From Alphaproteobacteria bacterium (GTDB lineage: Bacteria > Pseudomonadota > Alphaproteobacteria > Rhodobacterales > Rhodobacteraceae), in contig QOQE01000011.1 of the NCBI GenBank assembly GCA_003331935.1, forward strand, positions 1-57,473: a DNA stretch of 57,473 bases, in the 5' to 3' direction. Each line of letters begins with the position of its first letter. Within the stretch, counting starts at the first letter, position 1. A model generated the notes under the pieces. That model was not told the origin of the DNA and made no database searches. It saw only the letters and a program-made list of their open reading frames with translations. This document shows, one piece after another, positions 1 through 10,317 of the stretch. Made by a program: the position numbers and the translations under genes.

Positions 1-1
1 T

Positions 2-958
2 ACTAGCTCATTTGAGGCCTTTTTATTAGGCTCTTTTATTTCAGGCACCTATATGGCTTCTCAGGCATTTTATAGATTTACGGCAACGGACGTTTGTGAA
101 AACCGGTTCAAAGCAAGAGCTATCTCAATCGTTCTTTCAGGTGGCCTAATTTCAGCCATATTGGGCCCGTCATTAATAAAATTATCTCTTAATATAAAAA
201 ACCCTGAGCCCTTTCTATATTCTTACCTAGCTATAGTAATACTGAATTGCCTTGGCCCTTTCATATTGTACTTTGTTAAATCACATAACTCTTCAAAATC
301 AATTGAGGGAAGTGGAAATGAGAGTTTTATCTTCATAATGGAAAAACCAAATAGGTCTTTGGCAGTTATTTTAAAAAGCCCCGCCATATTAGTCTCCATA
401 AGTTGTTCCATGATCGCATACGGTGTTATGAACCTCATAATGACTTCTTCACCGCTTGCAATCGTCGGATGTGGATTTGGAACCAACCAAGCAGCGAGTG
501 TTGTTTCAGCTCACGCCTTTGCAATGTTTGCCCCTTCTTTTATTACTGGAAAATTGATTGAAAAATATGGTGAGAAGTCAATTATAGCCAGTGGAATGAC
601 TTTATTCTTGCTGGCAATCATTGTCGCTTACCATGGCATAAATATTTGGAACTTTTATGTGTCGTTGATATTAATTGGTATTGGATGGAATTTTGGCTTT
701 ATTGGATCGACTACGCTATTGACAAAAAGCCACTATCCTTCTGAAAGAGGGAAGGTTCAAGGAATAAATGATTTTTTTGTTTTTGGCTTTGTTGCTCTCT
801 CATCGATAACCTCGGGTTGGTTAATGAACTGCAGTTCTAGCTCCTCACAATTGGGATGGAGCATAATTAATTTAACTTCCACGCCTTTGATAATTTTTGC
901 ATTGATTTCTGTAACTCTTTTACCCTTGTTTAATGAAACTAAATCTATAAAAAGCTAA
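2..958 (+). CDS. MFS transporter, 5' end cut by window edge
   Basis: C-terminal part of a major facilitator superfamily permease of the inner membrane. The reading frame is open from the first bases, so the gene begins outside the window. Several hydrophobic helices alternate with short loops. The stretch ending FYRFTATD followed by a basic loop (residues FKARAIS) and SGGLISAILGP resembles the second and third helices of alphaproteobacterial MFS proteins, some of which import riboflavin. That substrate would be a guess: no riboswitch or vitamin gene lies nearby. The gene ends 42 bases before the next one, and the two may share a transcript. Family certain, substrate unknown. Confidence 0.8.
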   Translation, partial: TSSFEAFLLGSFISGTYMASQAFYRFTATDVCENRFKARAISIVLSGGLISAILGPSLIKLSLNIKNPEPFLYSYLAIVILNCLGPFILYFVKSHNSSKSIEGSGNESFIFIMEKPNRSLAVILKSPAILVSISCSMIAYGVMNLIMTSSPLAIVGCGFGTNQAASVVSAHAFAMFAPSFITGKLIEKYGEKSIIASGMTLFLLAIIVAYHGINIWNFYVSLILIGIGWNFGFIGSTTLLTKSHYPSERGKVQGINDFFVFGFVALSSITSGWLMNCSSSSSQLGWSIINLTSTPLIIFALISVTLLPLFNETKSIKS

Positions 959-1000
959 AAGGATGGCTCATATTTTGCATAATATTTAGCAAGGTCTTTA

Positions 1001-2095
1001 ATGGAACTTTTTATAATGAATTTATTAAAAAAAATTTTTGCTATACTACTATTATTGTTTTCACCCTTTGCTCTTTTTTCGGATGGCCATAAAAATGTCT
1101 GTAATGAAGATGATATCTCTACACTTTTTGATTTGATATATGGTAACTATTTACCATTTGAACCTCCGCTTGACGAAGAAGGCAATGTTTCTTTATCACC
1201 GGAGGAAATGTTTGTCATGAAATCAAAGCATTTCTTTAACCAAATAAAAAAGGTTGAGCCGGTTAAAATTTCTTTAGCTACTTATGCCTCGCTATCAAAA
1301 GAGGTACCTGAGGCCTTAAGTGATTTTGAGACTCGTATAAAGATTATTTTGCCTGATTGCCAGATTATATCGCTTTACAGAGGCGCTCCTATTGAAAAAA
1401 TAACAACTGATTTTGAAACTGCACAGATTATCTCAAAAACAGCACTCGATGCAAAACTAAACTCATTTACCTTTTTTGCTGCAAATAAAATAAACCTGAC
1501 CCCACTGGATTTTAGCGTAGCAAGCAATATGCTCAAAAATGACTACTCATTTGACCCAGAGGTACTAACCAATCTGATGCCAAAAAAAGTTGTAGATAGA
1601 TATTTTCCTGGAAAGATAATACCAATAGCAAATTTGTCTGAGGCTGCCTTACTTACATTCATTTCACGAAATGGAAAAATAGAGAACACACCTAAAGAGG
1701 TGTTTTTTATTAAACCCAAAAGCTTCTCAGGTGTATCAGAAAGTTTTTCTGCAATCATGCTAGATGATAATGGAAATTTAGAAACATTTGCAGCATTGAA
1801 TACCGATCTGATTGTGCAATTATTCAATAGATACGGTATTAAGACAGAAACAATTTCATTGAAGGAAGTGTTTACAGACGAGACCGGTAGTTGCAGCCTA
1901 GATCCCGCAGGCCGTTGGTATCAGCTTATCGGAGGACGCAAGATTAGAAATTGCCCTTTCTTTAGTATGACAAGGAAGATGCTAAAAAACCGAAATTATT
2001 TAAAGACTGTTGACTTCGTAGAACAAAATACAAACTTCGTTAGATTAGATGAAATTATCCGTAAACATGTTTTGAAAGGTAGCGTCGACGGATGA
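1001..2095 (+). CDS. Secreted protein of unknown function
   Basis: I do not recognise this 364-residue protein. The N-terminus (MNLLKKIFAILLLLFSPFALFS) looks like a Sec signal peptide with cleavage near residue 27, so a periplasmic or exported location is likely. The mature part is soluble, with four cysteines (motifs NVCNE, PDCQI, GSCSL, NCPFF), enough for two disulfides. The last hundred residues hold a distinctive segment, DPAGRWYQLIGGRKIRNCPF, followed by a basic helix. The ATG at 1001 has AGG six bases upstream; a second ATG at 1016 would also leave an intact signal peptide. It stands alone between an MFS gene and the pyrophosphatase gene, and neither explains it. Confidence 0.7.
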   Translation: MELFIMNLLKKIFAILLLLFSPFALFSDGHKNVCNEDDISTLFDLIYGNYLPFEPPLDEEGNVSLSPEEMFVMKSKHFFNQIKKVEPVKISLATYASLSKEVPEALSDFETRIKIILPDCQIISLYRGAPIEKITTDFETAQIISKTALDAKLNSFTFFAANKINLTPLDFSVASNMLKNDYSFDPEVLTNLMPKKVVDRYFPGKIIPIANLSEAALLTFISRNGKIENTPKEVFFIKPKSFSGVSESFSAIMLDDNGNLETFAALNTDLIVQLFNRYGIKTETISLKEVFTDETGSCSLDPAGRWYQLIGGRKIRNCPFFSMTRKMLKNRNYLKTVDFVEQNTNFVRLDEIIRKHVLKGSVDG

Positions 2096-2106
2096 TAATC
2101 CTCCCA

Positions 2107-2126
2107 TAAAGCATATCTTTGCTTTA
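2107..2126 (+). terminator. Possible weak hairpin after the secreted-protein gene
   Basis: A 7-bp perfect stem (TAAAGCA / TGCTTTA) with a 6-base loop lies 12 bases past the stop codon at 2095. No clear U-run follows, so termination would be weak. It may be chance in AT-rich DNA. Confidence 0.25.
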
Positions 2127-2185
2127 CAAACATAAAAATTTTAGATATTTCCGAAATTTGAATTTGCAATAAAAAGGAAATGTCT

Positions 2186-4195
2186 ATGTTACTCAATCCA
2201 TTAATACCAATATTGTTCGGTCTTTTTGGACTTCTATGTGCTTTTATAGTTTACCTACAAGTCAGGAATGCTAACGAAGGCACAGGCAGGGTCAAAGAAA
2301 TCGGAGACGAGATCCATTTAGGAGCAATGGTTTTCATGGCTGCTGAATACAAAATACTAAGCATATTTTGCGTTATCTGCATAGCTGCACTATATTATTT
2401 TTTAGGTTGGGAAACCTCTCTAGCTTTCTTTCTCGGCGCATTGTGCTCTGGATCAGCAGGTTATATTGGAATGTATACCGCTACTAAAGCTAACGTCAGA
2501 ACTGCAGTTGCAGCTAGTGAGGGCGGAGCCGCTTCGGCGCTAAATATAGCATTTTTTGGTGGATCTATAATGGGCTTAACTGTAGCCGCCATGGGCTTAG
2601 TTGGCATAGGCATTTTGTTCTACAATTTTGGCGGTGACTTAAAGCAGATACATGCCATCGAAGGATTTGCTATGGGAGCTTCATCTGTTGCCCTGTTTTC
2701 TCGCGTTGGTGGTGGTATATTCACCAAGAGTGCTGACGTGGGCGCGGATTTAGTTGGAAAAGTTGAAGCGGGAATACCAGAGGATGATCCAAGAAACCCT
2801 GGAGTGATAGCCGATAATGTCGGAGACAACGTTGGGGATGTCGCTGGAATGGGATCTGACATTTTCGAGTCTTATTGTGGTTCAATAATAGCATCCATTA
2901 TTTTGGCAACAACTATGTCGGCTTCCTCAGTTTCATTGTTGGGGGGAGATGTGAATGCGTTGATTGGCATGCCACTGGTCCTTGCATCAGTCGGTCTAAT
3001 ATGTTCTATAATTGGTATCCTTACAGTAAGAGTGTTTTCAAATAGTAGTCCTGAAATGGCGCTAAGATATGGTACTATCGGATCTGCTGTTTTGTTCATT
3101 ATAGTTGCTTATTTTACTATCACTTCGCTGGGCGTATCTTCCAATGTATGGATAGCAGTCCTAGTAGGAGCAATTGGGGGTATTGTTGTTGGATTGACAA
3201 CAGAATATTATACAGGGGGAAAGCCTGTTAGAAAGATCGCAGAAGGTGGAGAAACTGGTGCTGCTACAATAATGATAACAGGACTAGCGGTTGGAATGCA
3301 ATCTGTAGCTATTCCAGTTTTGGCAATAGTTGTGATTATTTTCACGGCTAACTCATTTGCAGGTCTCTATGGCGTAGGAATGGCTGCTGTCGGCATGTTA
3401 AGTACTGTTGGAATTACGATGGCAATAGATGCATACGGTCCTGTTGCTGATAATGCTGGTGGTATAGCGGAAATGTCAGAGATGGGTAAAGAAACAAGAG
3501 AAATAACTGATTCCTTAGATGAAGTTGGAAATACAACTGCCGCAATTGGAAAAGGTTTTGCTATCAGTGCCGCTGCATTAGCAGCATTAGCACTGATTAG
3601 CGCCTACATTGAAAAAATTAGTGGAAACGATAGTAGCTTTGTTCTTGCTATCAATGACCCTTTAGTTTTAGGAGGTATGTTTCTTGGAGGGATTTTTCCG
3701 TTTCTGGTCAGCTCAATGACAATGACAGCCGTTGGGGACGCCGCTTTTGATATGATTAAAGAGATTCGGCGTCAATTTAAAGAAATCCCTGGGCTTCTTG
3801 ATGGAAAAGCAAAACCTGATACTGCTAAGTGCGTTGATATTGCAACGAAAGCAGCTCTCAGAAAAATGATAGCGCCAGGAGCACTTGCAGTTTTAGCTCC
3901 GGTAGTGGTGGGAACAATTTTAGGGCCAAAAGCTCTGGGAGGTATGCTTGGAGGTGCGCTGATCTGTTGTGTGATGATGGCCTTAATGATGGCAAATGCT
4001 GGCGGAGCGTGGGATAATGCTAAAAAATATGTTGAAAAAGGTAACTTAGGTGGCAAAGGTTCTGAAGTTCATAAAGCGGCTGTTGTAGGTGACACGGTGG
4101 GAGATCCTCTAAAAGATACTTCGGGTCCCTCTATGAATATTTTGATCAATGTAATGGCTATCGTTAGCCTTGTTATTGCACCTCTGTTGATTTAA
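2186..4195 (+). CDS. hppA: Membrane-bound ion-pumping pyrophosphatase, K+-dependent type
   Basis: Integral membrane pyrophosphatase that hydrolyses PPi and pumps H+ and/or Na+ across the inner membrane. About 669 residues with many hydrophobic helices. The substrate loop [18 protein letters not shown] lies near residue 182 and the second Asp cluster [15 protein letters not shown] near residue 212. The site near residue 447 reads [11 protein letters not shown]: Ala stands where K+-independent enzymes have Lys (GNTTKA), which by family knowledge marks the K+-dependent class. The membrane Glu sits in the FESY position (near 227), as in Na+-pumping enzymes and some H+ pumps. The ATG at 2186 is preferred over 2180 because AAGGA is properly spaced only from the former. 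H+ versus Na+ cannot be settled from sequence alone. Confidence 0.95.
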   Translation: MLLNPLIPILFGLFGLLCAFIVYLQVRNANEGTGRVKEIGDEIHLGAMVFMAAEYKILSIFCVICIAALYYFLGWETSLAFFLGALCSGSAGYIGMYTATKANVRTAVAASEGGAASALNIAFFGGSIMGLTVAAMGLVGIGILFYNFGGDLKQIHAIEGFAMGASSVALFSRVGGGIFTKSADVGADLVGKVEAGIPEDDPRNPGVIADNVGDNVGDVAGMGSDIFESYCGSIIASIILATTMSASSVSLLGGDVNALIGMPLVLASVGLICSIIGILTVRVFSNSSPEMALRYGTIGSAVLFIIVAYFTITSLGVSSNVWIAVLVGAIGGIVVGLTTEYYTGGKPVRKIAEGGETGAATIMITGLAVGMQSVAIPVLAIVVIIFTANSFAGLYGVGMAAVGMLSTVGITMAIDAYGPVADNAGGIAEMSEMGKETREITDSLDEVGNTTAAIGKGFAISAAALAALALISAYIEKISGNDSSFVLAINDPLVLGGMFLGGIFPFLVSSMTMTAVGDAAFDMIKEIRRQFKEIPGLLDGKAKPDTAKCVDIATKAALRKMIAPGALAVLAPVVVGTILGPKALGGMLGGALICCVMMALMMANAGGAWDNAKKYVEKGNLGGKGSEVHKAAVVGDTVGDPLKDTSGPSMNILINVMAIVSLVIAPLLI

Positions 4196-4209
4196 ATGCA
4201 ACATTTCGA

Positions 4210-4242
4210 GTCAAGGCTTTATTATTTCAATAAAGCCTTGAC
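4210..4242. terminator. Perfect hairpin between hppA and yqeY, likely bidirectional terminator
   Basis: A 14-bp perfect stem (GTCAAGGCTTTATT / AATAAAGCCTTGAC) with a 5-base loop sits 14 bases after the hppA stop and spans the end of yqeY on the other strand; the yqeY stop codon is at 4222-4224. The U-run on either side is poor. It is well placed to stop both converging transcripts. Confidence 0.65.
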
Positions 4243-4674
4243 TATTTCTGAAGCCTTACCAAAGTCCATTCTACCACTGAAATTTGTTTTCAGTTCACTC
4301 ATTATTTTTCCGATGTCTTTAATATTCAATTGGTCTTTGGACTCGATTATTTTTGATACTTCTTCCTTTATTTCTTGTTCGTTAAGCTGATTTGGTAAAA
4401 ACTCTTCGATAATCTTTATCTCTTGCCTTTCTCTTTCGGCAAGCTCAATCCTGCCTCCTTCTTCATACTGAACGATGCTTTGTTTTCTTTGTTTAACCAT
4501 GTTGGACAATATCAAAATAATCTCACTATCACTGACACCTTCAGTATTCTCTTCAGATCTTACGGCTATGTCCCTGTCCTTAATCGCTGCGTTTATCAAT
4601 CTCAAGGTAGCCAAACGCTGTTTTTCTTGTGATTTTATTGCTTCTTTTAAGTTTTTGTCTAATAGGGATCTCAT
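4222..4674 (-). CDS. yqeY: GatB/YqeY-domain protein
   Basis: 150-residue YqeY family protein. The start (MRSLLDKNLKEAIKSQEKQR) and the following TLRLINAAIKDRDI are typical, as is the late segment GRMDFGKASEIVKALLK. The fold resembles the tail domain of GatB, the tRNA amidotransferase subunit, and a role in tRNA-dependent amidation has been suggested, but the real function is not established. It is a full-length single-domain member. It is transcribed away from carA, an arrangement common in alphaproteobacteria, and converges on hppA, whose terminator hairpin overlaps its last codons. Confidence 0.9.
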   Translation of the reverse strand: MRSLLDKNLKEAIKSQEKQRLATLRLINAAIKDRDIAVRSEENTEGVSDSEIILILSNMVKQRKQSIVQYEEGGRIELAERERQEIKIIEEFLPNQLNEQEIKEEVSKIIESKDQLNIKDIGKIMSELKTNFSGRMDFGKASEIVKALLK

Positions 4675-4812
4675 AACTACCTCTTTAAAATTAGGAAAAA
4701 AACCTTATACCAAACTAATACGACCGTTGACTTAGCAATTTAATCTTTTATTTGCAATTAAAAAGATATAACCCTAACTTCACTACAGCTTGCTAAAAAT
4801 TAAATAAAAAGA

Positions 4813-5952
4813 ATGAAAAAATTTTCTGGTTTATTGTTATTAGAAGATGGTACCACTTGGGATGCCGAGGGTTTTGGTCATCATGGTTTTGGTGTAGGCG
4901 AGTTATGTTTTAATACTTCAATGACTGGGTATCAAGAAATAATATCCGATCCATCATATGCCGAGCAAATAATTACCTTCACTTTCCCACATATAGGAAA
5001 TGTGGGCACAAACAAGCATGATAACGAATCTCCACTTCCGACGGCAACTGGGGTTATTACAAAGGCAAAACCTACTCCTCCGTCAAACTGGAGAAACGAA
5101 ATGGAGTTCGATAAATGGTGTAGAATTAATAAAATAGTTGGTCTTTATGGAATTGATACAAGAGCTTTAACACAGAGGATAAGAGAATTGGGAGCTCCTA
5201 AAGCCCTAGTGCACTTCAACCAAAATGGCCACCATGATTTTAAACTTCTATCTCGTATGTTAGAGAATTGGCCGGGTATTAAGGGAAGAGATCTCACAAA
5301 AAAAATAAACTTAATAAATAAGCATGACAAAAAAAACGATACAATTGGCGGGGATGCTTTGACTAAAATTGTCGTTTTTGATTTTGGAACAAAAGCAAAC
5401 ATTATTCACTGTCTCAAAAGGGATAAAGTGAAGGTAGAAATCGTCTCAGGTCAGACTACTTTCGAAGAAATAAATGCGTTGAAGCCCGATGGAATATTAC
5501 TTTCTAATGGACCTGGCGATCCGGCTGCGACCGATAAATTTACTAATGAGATTCTAAAAAAACTAGTGACAAATACATCAATACCTATATTTGGAATTTG
5601 CTTAGGTCACCAGCTTTTAGGGCTTGCTCTTGGAGCAAAAACACAAAAAATGAATCATGGCCATCATGGAGCAAACCACCCGGTTTTAGATTTAGCTACT
5701 GGAAAAGTTGAAATCACATCCATGAACCACGGATTTGCGATCGATACCAGCTCCTTGCCCGAATGTATTTTGGAGACTCATGTTTCTCTTTTTGATAGAT
5801 CTAACTGTGGAATAAAACACAAATATCGTGATATTTTTTCAGTTCAATATCACCCTGAAGCGAGTCCAGGGCCTCATGATGGTGTACATCAATTTAATAA
5901 ATTCTTCCAAATGGCAATTAAATACAAAGATTATAAAGATAATGAGCTCTGA
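4813..5952 (+). CDS. carA: Carbamoyl-phosphate synthase small (glutaminase) subunit
   Basis: Cytosolic subunit that releases ammonia from glutamine and channels it to CarB, making carbamoyl phosphate for arginine and pyrimidines. 379 residues, normal length. The N-terminal CPSase small domain (TSMTGYQEIISDPSYAEQII) is followed by a class I glutamine amidotransferase domain with the nucleophile in GICLGHQLLGLALG near residue 262 and the His/Glu pair in QYHPEASPGPHD near residue 345. carB is not in the window. The last 11 bases overlap the next gene, suggesting translational coupling with a ubiquinone-type hydroxylase rather than with carB, which is unusual. Confidence 0.97.
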   Translation: MKKFSGLLLLEDGTTWDAEGFGHHGFGVGELCFNTSMTGYQEIISDPSYAEQIITFTFPHIGNVGTNKHDNESPLPTATGVITKAKPTPPSNWRNEMEFDKWCRINKIVGLYGIDTRALTQRIRELGAPKALVHFNQNGHHDFKLLSRMLENWPGIKGRDLTKKINLINKHDKKNDTIGGDALTKIVVFDFGTKANIIHCLKRDKVKVEIVSGQTTFEEINALKPDGILLSNGPGDPAATDKFTNEILKKLVTNTSIPIFGICLGHQLLGLALGAKTQKMNHGHHGANHPVLDLATGKVEITSMNHGFAIDTSSLPECILETHVSLFDRSNCGIKHKYRDIFSVQYHPEASPGPHDGVHQFNKFFQMAIKYKDYKDNEL

Positions 5953-7129
5953 TAACATTATCATATCGGGACTTGGAATATCGGGCTTAATTACAGCCTC
6001 TTTATTTTGCAAAGAAAAAATTGAAGTGCACTGCTTTGAACCCAGCGATTTTTCTAAGCTTTGTGAAGATCAAAGGACGACCGCTTTTCTTAACCCGGCC
6101 ATTAACGCTTTTAAAGAAATTGGGATTTGGGAAAATATCGAACCTTTCGCACAACCATTAAAAGAAATGGAAATTATAGACGCGACAGCATTTAAGAAAA
6201 ATGGAGAAACCACAAGTGTTGTATTTGATCCAAATGAAGTTAAACTTAAAAACTTTGGTTACAACATTCCTAATGAAAGGGTTAGTTCGGCTTTATTGAA
6301 TTTCTTAAGAGAAAAAAAGAATTTTGTTCTCTACAGTAGTGACTCGTTAGTCGATCATTATGCTTTTGACAACAATATTCTGGTAAAATCTGCAAAGGGC
6401 AAAGTTCTTGAAGGTAAATTACTCATATCCTGCGAAGGTAGAGATAGCCAAATACGAAAAAGAGAAAAAATAGGTAAGATTAAAGCCTCCTACAACCAGT
6501 TGGCCATGGTTTTTCAAGTTTCGCATTCAGAAAGTCACAAAAATAGAACAACAGAAATATTAGATACCGGAGGGCCTTTCACAATCATCCCTCTTCGAAG
6601 TTCTACTAGTCAATTAAAGTCGACTGTCGTGTGGATGGATACCTACGAAGCCATAAATGAGGCATATAGTTTAAGAAAAAACCAATTCGATGCTCTTATT
6701 TCAAAAAAAAGCATGGGAGCGAGAGGAAAATTAAAGCTTTTAAGCGGAAAACAAAAATGGCCAGTTTTATCTCAAATTACAAAAGCAATTGTAAGCAAAA
6801 GAACCGTTCTGATTGCAGAAAGTGCGCATGTAATGCCTCCAACTGGTGCTCAAGGTCTTAATACGTCTGTAGAAGACATCATTTATCTTTATCAAATTTG
6901 TAAAAAAGCACTCAAAAGTAATAAAGATATTGGAGAGGATAAGTTATTAAGGCAATACAGTCTTGTGAGGTTTCCCTTAACTGGTGGTAAAGTTTTTGGG
7001 ATCCATCTTCTGAACGAAATTTCTATGACAAAAAATAGATTTCTCAAAACTGCTAGAAGGAATTTTTTAAAGCATTTAAATCAGAGCCCTGGTCTGAAAA
7101 GAATACTGATAAGAGTAGGCTTAGGGTAA
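5942..7129 (+). CDS. UbiH/Coq6-family FAD-dependent hydroxylase
   Basis: Flavin monooxygenase of the ubiquinone-ring hydroxylase family, 395 residues. It has the N-terminal FAD site GLGISG, the family motif DQRTTAF near residue 50, the mid-chain CEGRDSQIR motif, and the C-terminal FAD motif AESAHVMPPTGAQGLN. The Glu in place of the usual Asp (GD) in that last motif occurs in the UbiH-like proteins of alphaproteobacteria. It probably hydroxylates one position of the quinone ring; which one cannot be told. The ATG at 5942 overlaps the carA stop. An upstream in-frame start at 5828 is rejected because it would lie deep inside carA and add residues unlike the family. Confidence 0.85.
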   Translation: MSSDNIIISGLGISGLITASLFCKEKIEVHCFEPSDFSKLCEDQRTTAFLNPAINAFKEIGIWENIEPFAQPLKEMEIIDATAFKKNGETTSVVFDPNEVKLKNFGYNIPNERVSSALLNFLREKKNFVLYSSDSLVDHYAFDNNILVKSAKGKVLEGKLLISCEGRDSQIRKREKIGKIKASYNQLAMVFQVSHSESHKNRTTEILDTGGPFTIIPLRSSTSQLKSTVVWMDTYEAINEAYSLRKNQFDALISKKSMGARGKLKLLSGKQKWPVLSQITKAIVSKRTVLIAESAHVMPPTGAQGLNTSVEDIIYLYQICKKALKSNKDIGEDKLLRQYSLVRFPLTGGKVFGIHLLNEISMTKNRFLKTARRNFLKHLNQSPGLKRILIRVGLG

Positions 7130-7181
7130 TAAAATAAGGGAAAAAATATTTAATGCTGGTGAAAAAAAAAAAATACGTTAA

Positions 7182-8231
<1,050 letters not shown>

Positions 8232-8234
8232 CAA

Positions 8235-8588
8235 ATGTCAAACGTTCTATTAATAAGCCATTTAATTATCACTGTATTTTTAATACTTGTTGTTTTGTTT
8301 CAAAGATCAGAGGGCGGTGGATTGGGTATGGGATCTGACAGCCAAGGCTTCGGAACTGGAGCCAAGTCAGCTAATCCGTTGTCGAAGCTAACATGGATTC
8401 TTACTGGTCTTTTTTTCTTAATTGCTATCTTACTTACAATTTTATCCATAAATAATGGATCGAATGAATCCGTTTTTGAGGATTCAAGTAGCTCTAATCA
8501 AACAGACAAGAAAGATTTGACTCCTGAACTACCTGAACTTAAGAAGTTTAAGAGCAGTGACGGTGTTTTAACTCCCCCCTCAGAATAA
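8235..8588 (+). CDS. secG: Preprotein translocase subunit SecG
   Basis: Small inner-membrane partner of SecYE in protein export. 117 residues with two membrane helices (residues about 3-22 and 50-70) joined by the conserved Gly-rich cytoplasmic loop QRSEGGGLGMGSDS. The C-terminal tail of about 45 residues is polar and low in complexity, as in many alphaproteobacterial SecG proteins. It begins three bases after the ilvC stop and precedes pyrG, as is common in this class. Confidence 0.95.
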   Translation: MSNVLLISHLIITVFLILVVLFQRSEGGGLGMGSDSQGFGTGAKSANPLSKLTWILTGLFFLIAILLTILSINNGSNESVFEDSSSSNQTDKKDLTPELPELKKFKSSDGVLTPPSE

Positions 8589-8627
8589 AAATGAACTATC
8601 CGCTTGAGAGTTTCTCTAATCTAAAAT

Positions 8628-8645
8628 AGACTTGCTATCAAGTCT
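8628..8645 (+). terminator. Hairpin with short T-run between secG and pyrG
   Basis: A 7-bp perfect stem (AGACTTG / CAAGTCT) with a CTAT loop, followed by CTTTT, lies 40 bases after the secG stop and 18 bases before the preferred pyrG start. It could terminate the ilvC-secG transcript or act as an attenuator for pyrG, since CTP-sensing attenuation is known for pyrG in some Gram-positive bacteria. The pyrG link is inference. Confidence 0.4.
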
Positions 8646-8663
8646 CTTTTGAAAGATTTACTT

Positions 8664-10304
8664 TTGACAAAATTTGTTTTTATTACAGGTGGTGTTGTCT
8701 CTTCCCTTGGCAAAGGGCTTACTTCAGCATCATTGGGTGCACTGTTGCAAGCAAGAGGCTTTTCGGTGCGACTTCGAAAACTTGACCCGTATTTAAACGT
8801 AGATCCAGGGACGATGTCGCCCTTTGAACATGGAGAGGTGTTTGTTACAGATGATGGTGCGGAAACAGACCTTGACCTTGGACATTATGAGCGATTTACG
8901 GGGGTAGCAGCTAAAAGCACGGATTCAATTTCCTCGGGGCGAATATATTCTACTGTCCTTGAACGTGAAAGAAAGGGCGATTATCTTGGAGAGACCATAC
9001 AAGTCATTCCCCATGTTACAAATGAAATTAAAAGATTTCTAGACCAAAATGAGGATGAAGTAGACTTCATGCTTTGTGAAATTGGCGGAACTATAGGGGA
9101 TATTGAAGGCCTACCTTTTTTTGAAGCTATTCGACAATTCTCTCAAGAAAAAAGTCGTTTCTCTTGTATTTTCGTGCACTTAACACTTGTACCATTTCTA
9201 TCGTCTACAAGTGAATTAAAAACCAAGCCAACCCAACATTCGGTAAAAGAATTAAGATCTATTGGAATAAGTCCAGATATATTAGTTTGTCGCTCTGAAG
9301 TACCTATTCCTAGCAAAGAGAAAGCTAAAATTGCTCTTTTCTGTAACGTGGATAAAAAAAATATTATTGCTGCTAATGATCTCGAAACAATATATGAAGC
9401 TCCACTCGCTTTTTTCAAAGAAGGATTAGATGAAGCAGTACTCCAAGTTTTAAACTTAAAATCTAAAAGTAAACCCGACCTCAGTATTTGGAATGATGTA
9501 AGCTCAAGGTATCGGACCTCAGAAGGATCAGTAAAAATTGCAGTTGTTGGAAAATATACACAACTTGAAGACGCCTACAAATCGCTTTCAGAAGCCCTAA
9601 TTCATGGCGGTTTAGCTAACAAAACAAATGTAGAGATTACTTGGCTTGAGTCTGAAGAGTTTGAAAAAACGGCTCCAACAAGGAGACTAAATAAGTATGA
9701 TGGCATATTGATACCTGGTGGGTTTGGCAAACGGGGTACTGAAGGAAAAATTAAAGTTATAAAATATGCAAGAGAGAAACAGATTCCATTTCTTGGAATT
9801 TGTTTAGGCATGCAATTGTTAGTAATAGAGTATGCAAGAAACTGTGCAGGTATCAAAGAGGCAAATTCTGAAGAGTTTGAAGAGGAATCAAATAGCTCTA
9901 GTGATCATTTGATTTATCATCTTTCGAAATGGATCAAAGACCAAAAAGTAGAAGTTAGAAGCAAAATTCAAAATAAAGGGGGAACGATGAGGTTAGGCGC
10001 CTACCCTGCTAAAATAAATAAAGGAACAATGGCTTTTTCAATTTATAAAAACGCGCTTGTTTCAGAGAGACATCGCCATCGGTTCGAGGTAAATATAAAA
10101 TTCCAAAAGGCTCTAGAAGAAAGTGGCCTAACTTTTTCAGGGTTTTCTCAAGATGGCTCGCTCCCAGAAATAGTTGAGCTATCCAATCACCCATTTTTTT
10201 TGGGGGTACAATTTCATCCAGAGCTTAAATCTAAGCCTTTCGAGCCGCATCCAATTTTTTCAATTTTTATAAAAAAAGCTTTAGAGCAAACAAGGTTAGT
10301 TTAA
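8664..10304 (+). CDS. pyrG: CTP synthase
   Basis: Converts UTP to CTP with ATP and glutamine. 546 residues, normal length. The N-terminal synthetase domain opens with [17 protein letters not shown] and contains [14 protein letters not shown] and the [11 protein letters not shown] motif. The C-terminal glutaminase domain has GICLGMQL with its nucleophilic Cys near residue 378 and [10 protein letters not shown] near the end. The TTG at 8664 is chosen because it gives the standard family N-terminus and has GAAAG about eight bases upstream. An earlier TTG at 8649 has no ribosome site and overlaps the region after the hairpin. kdsA and eno, which often follow in alphaproteobacteria, are replaced here by a ligase gene. 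Confidence 0.96.
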   Translation: MTKFVFITGGVVSSLGKGLTSASLGALLQARGFSVRLRKLDPYLNVDPGTMSPFEHGEVFVTDDGAETDLDLGHYERFTGVAAKSTDSISSGRIYSTVLERERKGDYLGETIQVIPHVTNEIKRFLDQNEDEVDFMLCEIGGTIGDIEGLPFFEAIRQFSQEKSRFSCIFVHLTLVPFLSSTSELKTKPTQHSVKELRSIGISPDILVCRSEVPIPSKEKAKIALFCNVDKKNIIAANDLETIYEAPLAFFKEGLDEAVLQVLNLKSKSKPDLSIWNDVSSRYRTSEGSVKIAVVGKYTQLEDAYKSLSEALIHGGLANKTNVEITWLESEEFEKTAPTRRLNKYDGILIPGGFGKRGTEGKIKVIKYAREKQIPFLGICLGMQLLVIEYARNCAGIKEANSEEFEEESNSSSDHLIYHLSKWIKDQKVEVRSKIQNKGGTMRLGAYPAKINKGTMAFSIYKNALVSERHRHRFEVNIKFQKALEESGLTFSGFSQDGSLPEIVELSNHPFFLGVQFHPELKSKPFEPHPIFSIFIKKALEQTRLV

Positions 10305-10317
10305 AGGAGAACTATAA

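Noticed and set aside
2620-4056. Long open frames on the minus strand opposite the pyrophosphatase gene
   Set aside because: They mirror the codon pattern of the real gene, have Pro/Ser-rich nonsense composition, and no ribosome sites.
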